Shown one piece after another: positions 25,657 through 34,166 of a DNA stretch of 64,000 nucleotides. The translations under genes and the position numbers were made by a program. The notes below the pieces were generated by a model. It was not told the DNA's origin. It worked only from the letters and a program-made list of their open reading frames with translations, and did not search any database. The stretch's first letter is position 1. Each line of letters begins with the position of its first letter. The stretch is from Rhizobium tibeticum (GTDB taxonomy: Bacteria > Pseudomonadota > Alphaproteobacteria > Rhizobiales > Rhizobiaceae). The stretch spans positions 62,001-126,000 of the forward strand of contig NZ_FOCV01000002.1 in NCBI RefSeq assembly GCF_900110205.1, in the 5' to 3' direction.

Positions 25657-26928
25657 ATGGACCATATCGAAGTTTTCCAGCGCCTCGGCGTCGCACTTGC
25701 CATCGGCCTGCTCGTCGGCGTCGAGCGAGGTTGGCAGGAGCGTGATATTCGCGCGGGAGGCAGGACGGCTGGTATCCGCACTTTCGGCCTGACCGGCTTT
25801 CTCGGCGGAATAGCCGGAACACTTCAGTCCATGACCGGTCCCTTTCTGCCGGCGACAATCGCTGTGCTTCTGGGTCTCGTCTACATTGCCGGCAAGTGGC
25901 AGGAGACGAAGGAGAACGAAGACTACAGCATCACATCGGTCGTGGCCGCCCTTGTGGTGTTCGGGCTCGGCGTTCTGGCTGCTGTCGGCGACATCGTCAC
26001 TGCGGCCGCCGGCGGCGTCGCAACGACGGCAATTCTTGCAGCCCGCCACAGCCTGCATGGCTTTCTTAGAGGGTTGACCTGGGTTGAACTCCGCTCTGCC
26101 CTTATGCTGCTTGCAATGACCGTGATCGCGCTGCCACTGCTGCCAGACGAGGCGCTCGATCCCTGGGGCGCGCTCAACCCCCACTCGCTCTGGCTGCTGA
26201 CGATCACCATCGCAGCTTTGTCCTTCGCCGGCTATGCCGCGATTCGATTGATGGGCACGGGCCGTGGCGTTCTGCTGGCGGGGGCTGCGGGCGGACTTGT
26301 CTCGTCGACCGCCTTGACACTTTCCTTCGCCCGCTATTCGGCGGAAGCGCCCGAGGGCGCACGACACCTTGCAGCCGGGGCAGGCATTGCCGGCGCCCTC
26401 TCCTTCGCGCGTGTTCTCGTCATCGCCAGCGCGCTCTCCTTCGCCATGCTGATGCCGCTCGCTGCCGCGCTCGTCCCGGCGATCATCGGTTTCCTGGCGG
26501 CAGGCCTGTTTTCGGTGTGGCGTTCCAAGACGGCGACTGAGGCACCGGAGATCGATGTAAAAAACCCCTTCGAGCTCAGGACCGTCATCTCCTTTGCGTT
26601 GCTGCTCGGCCTCATCAGCCTCGTCTCGAAGATGACGATCGACTATGTCGGGCCATCCGCGCTCTTCGTCGTGGCGGCGATCTCCGGCCTCGTCGACGTC
26701 GATGCCATCACGCTTTCCACCGCACGCCTCGTCGGCTCGACGATCGACGTGACGACGGCAGCCGATGTCATCCTGATCGCCGTCGCGGTCAATACGGTGA
26801 CGAAGGTGGTGCTTGCCTTCACCGCGGGGCGGCGGGAGTACGCGATGGCACTTGGTGAGGCATCGGCGGCGGCAGTCGTGCTCGGAGCCGTCGGCTATTT
26901 TGCGATGCGCAGCTTTCTGTCGGCCTGA
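25657..26928 (+). CDS. MgtC/SapB-DUF4010 membrane protein
   Basis: The 423-aa protein is a polytopic membrane protein. The N-terminal MgtC/SapB-like region (about 1-130) has the pattern VALAIGLLVGVERGWQER followed by GIRTFGLTGFLGGIAGTL. The rest (about 180-420) is a DUF4010-type array of hydrophobic segments, including AGAAGGLVSSTALTLSFARY. About a dozen membrane segments are expected. Its role is unknown; MgtC-like proteins are linked to magnesium limitation and virulence. It sits between pyrE (divergent) and the TetR gene (convergent). Confidence 0.82.
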   Translation: MDHIEVFQRLGVALAIGLLVGVERGWQERDIRAGGRTAGIRTFGLTGFLGGIAGTLQSMTGPFLPATIAVLLGLVYIAGKWQETKENEDYSITSVVAALVVFGLGVLAAVGDIVTAAAGGVATTAILAARHSLHGFLRGLTWVELRSALMLLAMTVIALPLLPDEALDPWGALNPHSLWLLTITIAALSFAGYAAIRLMGTGRGVLLAGAAGGLVSSTALTLSFARYSAEAPEGARHLAAGAGIAGALSFARVLVIASALSFAMLMPLAAALVPAIIGFLAAGLFSVWRSKTATEAPEIDVKNPFELRTVISFALLLGLISLVSKMTIDYVGPSALFVVAAISGLVDVDAITLSTARLVGSTIDVTTAADVILIAVAVNTVTKVVLAFTAGRREYAMALGEASAAAVVLGAVGYFAMRSFLSA

Positions 26929-26980
26929 GCCGATTGTGCCAACGCGACCAAATTCACAAGGAAATGAATCGCTGTAGCGA

Positions 26981-27631
26981 CTACGACAGCCGGGCGATAG
27001 CGGTGGGCAGCATCCGCTGATAAAGCGCAATCGCGGCCCGTCCGTCCACATCATCCAGCGAAATCGCGTAACGAACGGCCGCTGCAAGAAGCTGCATAGT
27101 CAGCCTGGCGATGGCTAGCAGCTCACCCTTGCCTCGCTCCGGCTCCAGCTTTGCGAGAACGGAAAACAACGCCTGAGCGTGAAACTCCATGTCCTCGGCA
27201 TCGATCTCCTGCAGCAGCCGATCGGCCTGGGTGGCGACCCATATGTCACGCATCACGGGCTCCTGACGGAAGAAGTCGTAATATTGGTCGGCAATGTTGC
27301 AAAGCGCCTGCCGTAGCGTTGCGGCATCCGTGACCGTTGCAAGCTCGGCCTTGACGCAAGCCCTGCCCTGCTCGTTGAAGCGTTCGGCAAGCGTGCGGAT
27401 GATCGAGCTTTTGTCCGGGAAATACTGGTAGAGCGCACCGAAGGATAGCTCAGCCTTTTCAACGATCTCGCTCATTTTCAGCGCATCGCTGCCATTCTTC
27501 TCGATCAGCTCCAGCGCCACCGACAGGATCTTCTCGAAGCGCTCCCGGCCGCGTTTCTGCTGCGGAATCCGGCGCGGCTGGCCGGTCGGTTCCAGCTGCC
27601 TTCTACGCCTGACGGCAACCTCTTCGCCCAT
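26981..27631 (-). CDS. TetR/AcrR-family transcriptional regulator
   Basis: The 216-aa protein has an N-terminal TetR HTH (about residues 25-75): RERFEKILSVALELIEKNGS, then SEIVEKAELSFGALYQYFPD. The variable helical ligand domain follows. The ATG at 27631 follows GGAGGATGGA; the open frame to 27712 crosses the operator. It is divergent from the NmrA-like oxidoreductase gene. A 37-nt inverted repeat fills the 97-bp gap, so it probably represses that gene and itself. The inducing ligand is unknown. Confidence 0.9.
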   Translation of the reverse strand: MGEEVAVRRRRQLEPTGQPRRIPQQKRGRERFEKILSVALELIEKNGSDALKMSEIVEKAELSFGALYQYFPDKSSIIRTLAERFNEQGRACVKAELATVTDAATLRQALCNIADQYYDFFRQEPVMRDIWVATQADRLLQEIDAEDMEFHAQALFSVLAKLEPERGKGELLAIARLTMQLLAAAVRYAISLDDVDGRAAIALYQRMLPTAIARLS

Positions 27632-27666
27632 TCCATCCTCCGTTTTTCTCTTGACGAGCAAAATAA

Positions 27667-27703
27667 GAGAGTTTATCTCATTTTGCAAATGAGAGACTTT
27701 CTC
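27667..27703. promoter_or_regulatory. 37-nt inverted repeat, likely TetR operator
   Basis: The left arm GAGAGTTTATCTCATT (27667-27682) and right arm AATGAGAGACTTTCTC (27688-27703) are nearly complementary around TTGCA; the inner 7 bp of each arm match perfectly. It lies midway between the divergent TetR gene and the oxidoreductase gene. Confidence 0.7.
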
Positions 27704-27728
27704 GTATTTCAATCAGAGGAGTGGTCCC

Positions 27729-28553
27729 ATGCAGAATTCCGAAATCATCCTCATCGGCGGCAAAGGCAAGACAGGCGGCCGCATCGCAGACCGGCTGGCG
27801 AAGAGAGGTCTTGGCTTCCGCGTTGCCTCGCGCTCCAGTGCTCGCCCATTCGATTGGGAGAAGCGGGCGGACTGGGCAGCAACGCTTACCGGCGCAAAGA
27901 GCGCCTATGTGAGCTTCCAGCCCGACCTTGCCGTCGCCTGGGCCGCTGATGCGATCGGTGCGCTCGCCCGCACGGCCATCGACTGCGGTCTCACCCATAT
28001 CGTCCTGTTATCGGGCCGCGGCGAGGACGGCGCGCAACGTGCCGAGGAAGCGCTCAAGGCGTCCGGGATCGGCTACACCCTCCTGCGGGCATCATGGTTC
28101 TGCCAGAATTTCAGCGAAGGCGCCTTTGCCGAGCAGGTCGCTGCAGGCGAACTGGCTCTTCCCACAGGTGTTGTGAAGGAGCCGTTCATCCATACCGACG
28201 ACATCGCCGATGCGGCCGTTGCGGCGTTGACCGATGCCAGCCATGTTGACAAGACCTACGAACTGACCGGCCCGCGCGCGCTGAGCTTTTGCGAAGCGGT
28301 CGCCGAGATCGCTGAAGCATGCGGCAGGGATATCACCTATCGGCAGATATCGATGGCAGAGTTCAAAGAGGGACTTGCTGCCGCCGGGCTGCCGAAAGGC
28401 ATGATCGACCTGCTCGAAGAGCTCTTCACGCAGGTGCTTGATGGCAGAAATTCGGGGGTTGCGAATGGGATCGCAGAAATTCTCGGCCGCCCCGCCAAGG
28501 ATTTCGGCGACTATGCACGCGAAGCTGCTGCCAATGGAACATGGAGGGTATGA
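27729..28553 (+). CDS. NAD(P)-binding NmrA-like oxidoreductase
   Basis: The 274-aa protein is an atypical short-chain dehydrogenase of the NmrA/YtfG type. The Rossmann start is ILIGGKGKTGGRIADRLAKR, then RVASRSSARPFDWEKRADW, VVLLSGRG-like ILLSGRG near 90, and a conserved TLLRASWFCQNFSEG segment. It lacks the YxxxK catalytic pair expected of classical SDRs. These proteins act on quinones or as redox sensors. It is probably controlled by the divergent TetR protein and shares an operon with the DUF1772 gene starting 3 nt after its stop. Confidence 0.85.
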   Translation: MQNSEIILIGGKGKTGGRIADRLAKRGLGFRVASRSSARPFDWEKRADWAATLTGAKSAYVSFQPDLAVAWAADAIGALARTAIDCGLTHIVLLSGRGEDGAQRAEEALKASGIGYTLLRASWFCQNFSEGAFAEQVAAGELALPTGVVKEPFIHTDDIADAAVAALTDASHVDKTYELTGPRALSFCEAVAEIAEACGRDITYRQISMAEFKEGLAAAGLPKGMIDLLEELFTQVLDGRNSGVANGIAEILGRPAKDFGDYAREAAANGTWRV

Positions 28554-28555
28554 TA

Positions 28556-29038
28556 ATGACGCTTGTACTCAGTATCGCTTTGGCGGCCGCTGCGATCGGC
28601 AGCGGCCTTGTTGCTGGCATCTTCTTTGCCTTCTCGACCTTTATCATGACGTCGTTCGCCCGCATTCCCACCGAGCAAGGCATAGCGGCGATGAACTCCA
28701 TCAATGTCACGATCGTGCGCTCGCCCTTCATGCTGCTTTTCGTGCCGACCGTGATCCTGTGCCTCGTGATCGCTGCCTTCGCATTCTTCAACTGGCGCGG
28801 TGGCCTCAGCGTCTGGATGCTGGCCGGAGCAGTGCTTTACGTGTTTGCATCGTTCCTCTCGACGATCGTCTTCAACGTGCCGATGAACGACGCGCTGGTG
28901 AAAGTCAGCGGCAGCGGCGCCGAGGCCACCGCGCTCTGGACGGCCTATCTCAAGGATTGGACATGGTGGAACCATGTGAGGACGATCGCCTCGCTGCTCG
29001 CCTCAATCGCCTTCGTGCGCGCCTTGATGCTCGTGTGA
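28556..29038 (+). CDS. DUF1772 (anthrone-oxygenase-like) membrane protein
   Basis: The 160-aa protein has four hydrophobic segments and the DUF1772 pattern: AAIGSGLVAGIFFAFSTFIM, then AAMNSINVTIVRSPFMLLF and FNVPMNDALVKV with the WNHVRTIAS segment near the C-terminus. Fungal relatives are anthrone oxygenases; bacterial members are uncharacterised and often follow NAD(P)-binding proteins, as here. GGAGGG at 28543-28548 supports the ATG at 28556; ATGs at 28541 and 28550 are alternatives. Confidence 0.83.
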   Translation: MTLVLSIALAAAAIGSGLVAGIFFAFSTFIMTSFARIPTEQGIAAMNSINVTIVRSPFMLLFVPTVILCLVIAAFAFFNWRGGLSVWMLAGAVLYVFASFLSTIVFNVPMNDALVKVSGSGAEATALWTAYLKDWTWWNHVRTIASLLASIAFVRALMLV

Positions 29039-29042
29039 AATA

Positions 29043-29067
29043 AGGCGGGAGGGGATACCTCCCGCCT
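29043..29067. terminator. Bidirectional hairpin between convergent genes
   Basis: AGGCGGGAGG (29043-29052) pairs with CCTCCCGCCT (29058-29067) around GGATA. The minus strand has a short T-rich tail (TTATTTC); the plus strand has none. Confidence 0.65.
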
Positions 29068-29074
29068 GACGGCA

Positions 29075-29611
29075 TCACATCCGTTCGCAGAAGGTGAGCC
29101 GGTTATTGAAGGGGTCGATGACCTCCATTTCGAGGCCCCAAGGCGCCTCCTGCAGGCCGGGCTTCATGTAGCGATATTGCTTGGCCGCGAGCTCGGACTG
29201 CAAGGCACGAACGCCCGTGACGGGCACGAAGGCGCGAGCGCCGGGGCTGGCATCGCCGGAATGTTCGCTGAGATGCAGGATCATGCCGCTTCTCGACACC
29301 TGGCAATAGAGTGGGAAGTCATCGCCGAAGCGGTGCTCCCAATCCAGCGCGAAGCCGAGAAAGCCGCAATAGAACTCCTTCGCTTTGGCGACGTCGAAGA
29401 TGCGGAAAATCGGGATCGGCGGCTGAATGGCAATCGCGGGCGTTGCCGCTTCCTGCCGTTCAAGCTTGGCCGAGAGGATATTCCACTGGTCGAACCCGAA
29501 CTGGCGGGCAACGATCTCCAGGGTTTCGCTATGGGTGAAGTCTATGTCGCGGGCAGCCAGAGCCTGCCGCAGAGCTTTCGCCATCAGCTTGGCGTCACGA
29601 AAATCGCGCAT
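29075..29611 (-). CDS. Glyoxalase-superfamily protein with N-terminal glyoxalase-related domain
   Basis: The 178-aa protein has a short N-terminal domain (about 1-55: RDAKLMAKALRQALAARDID, then EIVARQFGFDQWNILSAKLE) of the glyoxalase-related type. A single VOC module follows (about 65-175: PIFRIFDVAKAKEFYCGFLG, then LEMEVIDPFNNRLTF). Similar proteins are annotated as bleomycin-resistance-like, but nothing here shows that activity. It is probably monocistronic. Confidence 0.8.
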   Translation of the reverse strand: MRDFRDAKLMAKALRQALAARDIDFTHSETLEIVARQFGFDQWNILSAKLERQEAATPAIAIQPPIPIFRIFDVAKAKEFYCGFLGFALDWEHRFGDDFPLYCQVSRSGMILHLSEHSGDASPGARAFVPVTGVRALQSELAAKQYRYMKPGLQEAPWGLEMEVIDPFNNRLTFCERM

Positions 29612-29800
29612 AGTTCATTCTTTCCGTTGGCGGCAAACAGGATGATCAGTGCCCGCGTCTGCTGACCCGTTCGCCATCAATCACCAAACGGCAAGGGATG
29701 TGAAGGATGTATCTGGATGCATTCACCATCGCGCTTTCGCGCCGCGGGGCGGCTGGCCGCATCCGGCCGACGGCGACGATAGGCGAGCTGAGGTTTTCGA

Positions 29801-30979
29801 TCAAGAGCAGGTGCGAGCCGCACCCGCCGGCACGGCATGGAGATGGCTTGCGAGTTCTATCCGGTTCCGGCCCGCGCGCTTGGCCGCGTAGAGCGCCTTG
29901 TCGGCCGCACTCAGCATGGCGTCGAAATCCATCGGTGTGGAGCGCCCCGGCGCGACACCGACACTGACCGTGCATGCGAGGGTTTCGTCGTCGAGGTAGA
30001 TCTCGCGGCCGGCAAAGGCCTTGCGAATGCGCTCGGCCACCATTTCGGCGCGGCCCGGCATGATCTCTTTGAGAACCAGCGCAAACTCCTCGCCGCCAAG
30101 GCGCGCGGCGGTATCGCCGGTTCGGCAGTTCGCCGCGAGCTCGGCGGCGAAAACCTTCAGCACACGGTCGCCTCCAGCATGCCCGAAGGTGTCGTTGATG
30201 GACTTGAAGTGGTCGAGATCGAAGATCAGCACCGCGGTGGCCGGTCCCATCAGCCCCTGTCCGTAGCGATCGAAAAGCGCGCGACGGTTCACGAGCCCGG
30301 TCAGCGGATCCGTCATGGCATCCAAGCGGTGCCGTGCGGCGAGCCGCCACTGGTGAAGCGCCAGCGACAGGGCGCCGATGCCGGTCATGCTGGCGATACA
30401 GATTGCAAGGCTGAGATCCTCGGCCCAATTGCTCGGAGCAACGCCCAGCACCATTTTTCCATCGGCGATCAGGACGGCGGCACACAGGACGAAGGAGATC
30501 GCCGTCAGGCAATACAGGGCGGTAATTCCGGTCAGAGGCGCCGGCGCCTCTGACCGCGCCCGCCAATACTGATAGGCGGTAGAAACGAGCATGGCAGCGA
30601 TCGCCGCGTTGTCGGCGATAAATGCGAGCCCGTCATAACCGATCAGCAGCGGCGGTATGGAAACGAGCATTGCCGCGAGGGCGCAGGCGACGACGGCAAC
30701 ACGCGGCAGCCTGCCGGCACGGAACTGATAGCCGGCCCCCCAGACGATTGGAAAGCCCGCATGGAAAAGTACGAACGAGACAACGGCAAACGCCACAACC
30801 GGATTGTCGACATACAGACCATAGGCAACGATGCCGCTGACGATAAGGACGAGCCCCAGCGTGCAGCTCAATAGGAAAGTCTCGGAGCGGCGCGCAAACC
30901 AGCTGCCCAGCAGCGTCACGGCAAGGCACGTGGCCGAGACTGCAAGCGCCATCAAAAGGGAATTGTAATCAAGCGTCAT
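29801..30979 (-). CDS. Membrane diguanylate cyclase (GGDEF protein)
   Basis: The 392-aa protein has an N-terminal region of about six to eight membrane segments (1-210) and a GGDEF domain (about 220-375). The active-site motif is GGEEF at 295-299, with substrate-binding segments TDPLTGLVNRRALF and FDLDHFKSINDTFGHAGGD. An RxxD inhibitory site (R286-D289) lies five residues before GGEEF. It should therefore make c-di-GMP and be product-inhibited. The membrane sensor part lacks a recognised ligand domain. It is monocistronic, upstream on its strand of an intergenic stretch of 189 bp. Confidence 0.92.
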   Translation of the reverse strand: MTLDYNSLLMALAVSATCLAVTLLGSWFARRSETFLLSCTLGLVLIVSGIVAYGLYVDNPVVAFAVVSFVLFHAGFPIVWGAGYQFRAGRLPRVAVVACALAAMLVSIPPLLIGYDGLAFIADNAAIAAMLVSTAYQYWRARSEAPAPLTGITALYCLTAISFVLCAAVLIADGKMVLGVAPSNWAEDLSLAICIASMTGIGALSLALHQWRLAARHRLDAMTDPLTGLVNRRALFDRYGQGLMGPATAVLIFDLDHFKSINDTFGHAGGDRVLKVFAAELAANCRTGDTAARLGGEEFALVLKEIMPGRAEMVAERIRKAFAGREIYLDDETLACTVSVGVAPGRSTPMDFDAMLSAADKALYAAKRAGRNRIELASHLHAVPAGAARTCS

Positions 30980-31164
30980 GCTTCAAAAATCGCGACGGCT
31001 GCCGCGTCCCTCATTCGTGCGAAGCCTACGGGTTTGCTATGACGAATGTCTTACTTATTTCGTTAAAAAATCATGCATTTAAATCAGTATCATTGCGCGA
31101 ATAGCATAGCTGCGCCGCCCTCGAAGAAGAGGCGAGTAAAAATTGCGTGAATGGCAGACGATCC

Positions 31165-32205
31165 TTAGCGATCAACGTCCCAGTAAAGCGGGAACATTGG
31201 ATCGAAAACGGTAACGAGGCCGGCGCCGGTTTCGACTTTCGCCGGAAACCTGACGGGTTCGTCGCGCTTGAACAGCGTTATTCTTTCTTCGTTGACCGGC
31301 AGGCCATACCAAGCAGGTCCGTTCAGCGATGCGAAGGCCTCGAGCCTGTCGAGGCCATTTTCCTGTTCGAAGACATGCGCAAGGCAGCTCATCGTATTGA
31401 TCGAGGTGTAGATGCCGGCGCAGCCGCAGGCGCATTCCTTCAATGGGTCGACGTGCGGGGCTGAATCCGTGCCGAGAAAGAAGCGCGGATCGCCGCTCGT
31501 TGCGGCGGCACGCAGGGCGAGGCGGTGGTTCTCGCGCTTGGCGACCGGCAGGCAGTAGTAGTGCGGGCGGATGCCGCCAACGAGGATGGCGTTGCGATTG
31601 ATGATCAGATGGTGCGTCGTGATCGAGCCTGCGAGATTGCTCTTCGCGGACTTGATGTAGTCGATGCCGTCCTTGGTGGTGACGTGCTCCATCGTGACCT
31701 TGAGTTCAGGCAGACGCTTGCGGAGCGGATCGAGCACGGTTTCGATGAAGACGGCCTCGCGGTCGAAAATGTCGACCTCTGGCGCAGTCACCTCGCCATG
31801 GACGCAAAGCGGCAGGCCGATCTTTGCCATACGCTCCAGCACCGGCATCGCCTTTTCGATATCGCGCACGCCGCCGTGGGAGTTGGTGGTGGCGCCGGCC
31901 GGGTAGAGCTTGACCGCCGTGATCAGCCCGCTCGTCTTGCCCGCCTCGACGTCATCGGGATTCGTATGCTCCGTCAGGTAGAGCGTCAGCAGCGGCTGGA
32001 ACTTGTCGCCCTTCGGCAGCGCCGCCATGATGCGGCCGCGATAGGCCTCCGCATCGGCCGTTGTAACCACCGGCGGCACCAGGTTCGGCATGATGATCGC
32101 GCGGGCGAAGTCGCGGCTTGTATCGCCGATCACGCCCTCCAACATGGCCCCGTCACGCAGGTGCAGGTGCCAATCATCGGGGCGACGGATGGTGATCGAT
32201 TGCAT
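31165..32205 (-). CDS. pyrC: Dihydroorotase
   Basis: The 346-aa enzyme is a class II dihydroorotase, close in length to E. coli PyrC (348 aa). Zinc ligands lie in [12 protein letters not shown] near the N-terminus, with the carboxylated-Lys region [27 protein letters not shown] and a C-terminal [14 protein letters not shown]. It cyclises N-carbamoyl-aspartate to dihydroorotate in pyrimidine synthesis. It starts 91 nt downstream of the DUF805 gene on the same strand. Confidence 0.96.
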   Translation of the reverse strand: MQSITIRRPDDWHLHLRDGAMLEGVIGDTSRDFARAIIMPNLVPPVVTTADAEAYRGRIMAALPKGDKFQPLLTLYLTEHTNPDDVEAGKTSGLITAVKLYPAGATTNSHGGVRDIEKAMPVLERMAKIGLPLCVHGEVTAPEVDIFDREAVFIETVLDPLRKRLPELKVTMEHVTTKDGIDYIKSAKSNLAGSITTHHLIINRNAILVGGIRPHYYCLPVAKRENHRLALRAAATSGDPRFFLGTDSAPHVDPLKECACGCAGIYTSINTMSCLAHVFEQENGLDRLEAFASLNGPAWYGLPVNEERITLFKRDEPVRFPAKVETGAGLVTVFDPMFPLYWDVDR

Positions 32206-32296
32206 GCGCTGAAACTCCGCGGGCTGGCCTATAAGGTTCAGCCCTGCGCATTATCACCCCGACGCGCTGCATGGCAAACATTTTGCCGGCGGTTTT

Positions 32297-32644
32297 TCAG
32301 GCAGGCGCGCCGTATTCGTTGGAGCCGGGCGTGCCGCGGCTGAGATACCAGACGAGTAGGACGATCCAGCCCACCAGCGGAATGATGCCGACCAGAAGCC
32401 ACCAACCAGAACGGCCGATATCGTGGAGGCGGCGCACTGCCACGCCGAGGCCGGGAAGCAGCACGGCAAGGCCGTAGATGGCGCCAAGTATTTCGTAGCC
32501 GAAGAGGAACTTGTCGAGGACGGCCAGGATCAGGGAGGCGATGACGTTGAAGAGTGCAAACCACCAGAATTCCGGTCGGCCGGCGCGGCCGCTAAAGACG
32601 GCGTATTTCGAGAAGACTGACAAGACGGCTTCCGTAAAGCTCAT
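32297..32644 (-). CDS. DUF805 family inner-membrane protein
   Basis: The 115-aa protein has the DUF805 pattern: YAVFSGRAGRPEFWWFALFN, a membrane pair, and AVRRLHDIGRSGWWLLVGII followed by the last hydrophobic helix. Four membrane segments are expected. Function of the family is unknown. The ATG at 32644 has GGAGGGAGAGCG upstream. It lies before pyrC on the same strand and after frcK, but a 115-bp gap with a hairpin separates it from frcK. Confidence 0.88.
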   Translation of the reverse strand: MSFTEAVLSVFSKYAVFSGRAGRPEFWWFALFNVIASLILAVLDKFLFGYEILGAIYGLAVLLPGLGVAVRRLHDIGRSGWWLLVGIIPLVGWIVLLVWYLSRGTPGSNEYGAPA

Positions 32645-32739
32645 GCGCTCTCCCTCCATACCGCACACGTTTGCTTTAGAGCAAAAGTTGCATGAAGGTG
32701 AACCTGCAACGATTCCACCGGGAGCCGCAAGTCCTGCGC

Positions 32740-32759
32740 TCAGCCCGAAGGCGGGCTGA
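32740..32759 (-). terminator. Weak hairpin after frcK
   Basis: TCAGCCCG (32740-32747) pairs with CGGGCTGA (32752-32759) around AAGG, directly after the frcK stop codon on the minus strand. No T-run follows, so termination may be Rho-dependent. Confidence 0.5.
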
Positions 32760-33386
32760 TCAGGCCATGTCGAGCGTCACATCCGCGCGGCGGCGATTGC
32801 CGAGAATTAGCCGGCCATTGGGCAGATCATTGCCGTAGACCTTGGCGTTTGCTTCTTCCTCACTCAGCTTGTAGCCGCGCCAGCGCGCCCATAGCCGTTC
32901 CTCGAGCACCTCGATCGGCGGCGCCAGCATGACCGAGTAGTCGAAGATGTCTTCGAGTTCGGCCCACTTGCCCTGGCTGAAAAGCAGGTAGTTTCCCTCG
33001 ACGATGATAAAGCGATGCTCCGGCGAGACGACGCGCGCCGAGGCGATGGCAATCTCGCGGGACCGGTCGAAGACAGGGATCAATACTTCCTGGTCGGCCG
33101 GACGCACGGCCCGGATAATATCGAGAAAGCCGCGGACATCGAAAGTTTCCGGAATACCCTTGCGGGCCAGCAGGCCGCGTTCGATGAGGATGGCATTGTC
33201 CATATGGAAGCCATCCATCGGCAGGACTTCCGCGGTTTGGCCCTTCGCTCTCAGCGCCTCGGCGAGATTGTCCGCCATGGTGGATTTGCCGGCGCCGGGC
33301 GGACCGGCAATGGCGATCAGGAAACGCTTGGTGTCGCCGGCGCGGCCGATGACCTCGCCGGCGATGTCTTCGATGGTGATGCTCAT
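32760..33386 (-). CDS. frcK: FrcK-like P-loop sugar/nucleoside kinase
   Basis: The 208-aa protein has Walker A IAGPPGAGKSTMADNL at about residues 26-41, a MDGFHMDN motif and HRFIIVEGNYLLFS, giving the phosphoribulokinase/uridine kinase/pantothenate kinase fold. In S. meliloti the frcBCAK operon ends with a kinase-like gene of this kind whose substrate is not firmly set. The start overlaps the frcA stop by 4 nt (ATGA). The separate PfkB fructokinase at 23712-24638 is the likelier fructose kinase. Confidence 0.87.
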   Translation of the reverse strand: MSITIEDIAGEVIGRAGDTKRFLIAIAGPPGAGKSTMADNLAEALRAKGQTAEVLPMDGFHMDNAILIERGLLARKGIPETFDVRGFLDIIRAVRPADQEVLIPVFDRSREIAIASARVVSPEHRFIIVEGNYLLFSQGKWAELEDIFDYSVMLAPPIEVLEERLWARWRGYKLSEEEANAKVYGNDLPNGRLILGNRRRADVTLDMA

Positions 33387-34165
33387 GCGGCGACCGGCTC
33401 GGTCGGTACGGACTTGGCGCCGGTCATGAAGGCCACGGCATCGGACATCGTGTATTCCTTCGGATTGATCACCGTCAGACGGCGGCCAAGCCGATGAATA
33501 TGGATGCGGTCGGCGACCTCGAAAACATGCGGCATGTTGTGTGAGATCAGCACGATCGGCAGGCCGCGCGACCGCACGTCGAGGATCAGTTCCAGGACCT
33601 TGCGGCTTTCCTTGACGCCGAGCGCAGCCGTCGGCTCGTCCATGATGACGACCTTGGAGCCGAAGGCAGCGGCACGCGCCACCGCCACGCCCTGGCGCTG
33701 GCCGCCCGAAAGCGTTTCGACGGCCTGGTTGATGTTTTGGATGGTCATCAGGCCGAGTTCGGTGAGCTTGTCGCGGGCCCGCTTTTCCATCGCCGGACGG
33801 TCGAGCATGCGGAACCATTTGCCGAGCACGCCCGGCTTCCTGATCTCGCGACCAAGGAACATGTTGTCGGCAATCGACAGCGCCGGGGAAAGCGCGAGGT
33901 TCTGATAGACCGTCTCGATGCCCGCTTCGCGCGCCTCCATCGGAGACTTGAAGTGGACCTGCTTTCCCTCCAGCGTGATCGCGCCCTCATCGGGGGTGAC
34001 CGCGCCTGAGATCGCCTTGATCAGCGACGACTTGCCGGCACCGTTGTCGCCGATCACCGCAAGGATTTCGCCGGGGTAGAGGTCGAAGTCGGCGTTGTCG
34101 AGCGCGGTGACGCGTCCATAGCGCTTGACGAGGCCGCGAGCCGAAAGAATGGGTTCATTTGCCAT
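33383..34165 (-). CDS. frcA: Fructose ABC transporter ATP-binding protein
   Basis: The 260-aa protein has a single nucleotide-binding domain: Walker A GDNGAGKSSLIKA, signature LSGGQRQGVAVARA, Walker B VVIMDEPTAALG and the H-loop VLISHNMPHVFEVADR. Unlike the dual ATPase at 5229-6779, it is one-domain, as in the Frc system, and presumably works as a homodimer. Its start is 1 nt after the frcC stop and its end overlaps frcK. It powers fructose import across the inner membrane. Confidence 0.93.
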   Translation of the reverse strand: MANEPILSARGLVKRYGRVTALDNADFDLYPGEILAVIGDNGAGKSSLIKAISGAVTPDEGAITLEGKQVHFKSPMEAREAGIETVYQNLALSPALSIADNMFLGREIRKPGVLGKWFRMLDRPAMEKRARDKLTELGLMTIQNINQAVETLSGGQRQGVAVARAAAFGSKVVIMDEPTAALGVKESRKVLELILDVRSRGLPIVLISHNMPHVFEVADRIHIHRLGRRLTVINPKEYTMSDAVAFMTGAKSVPTEPVAA

Positions 34166-34166
34166 G

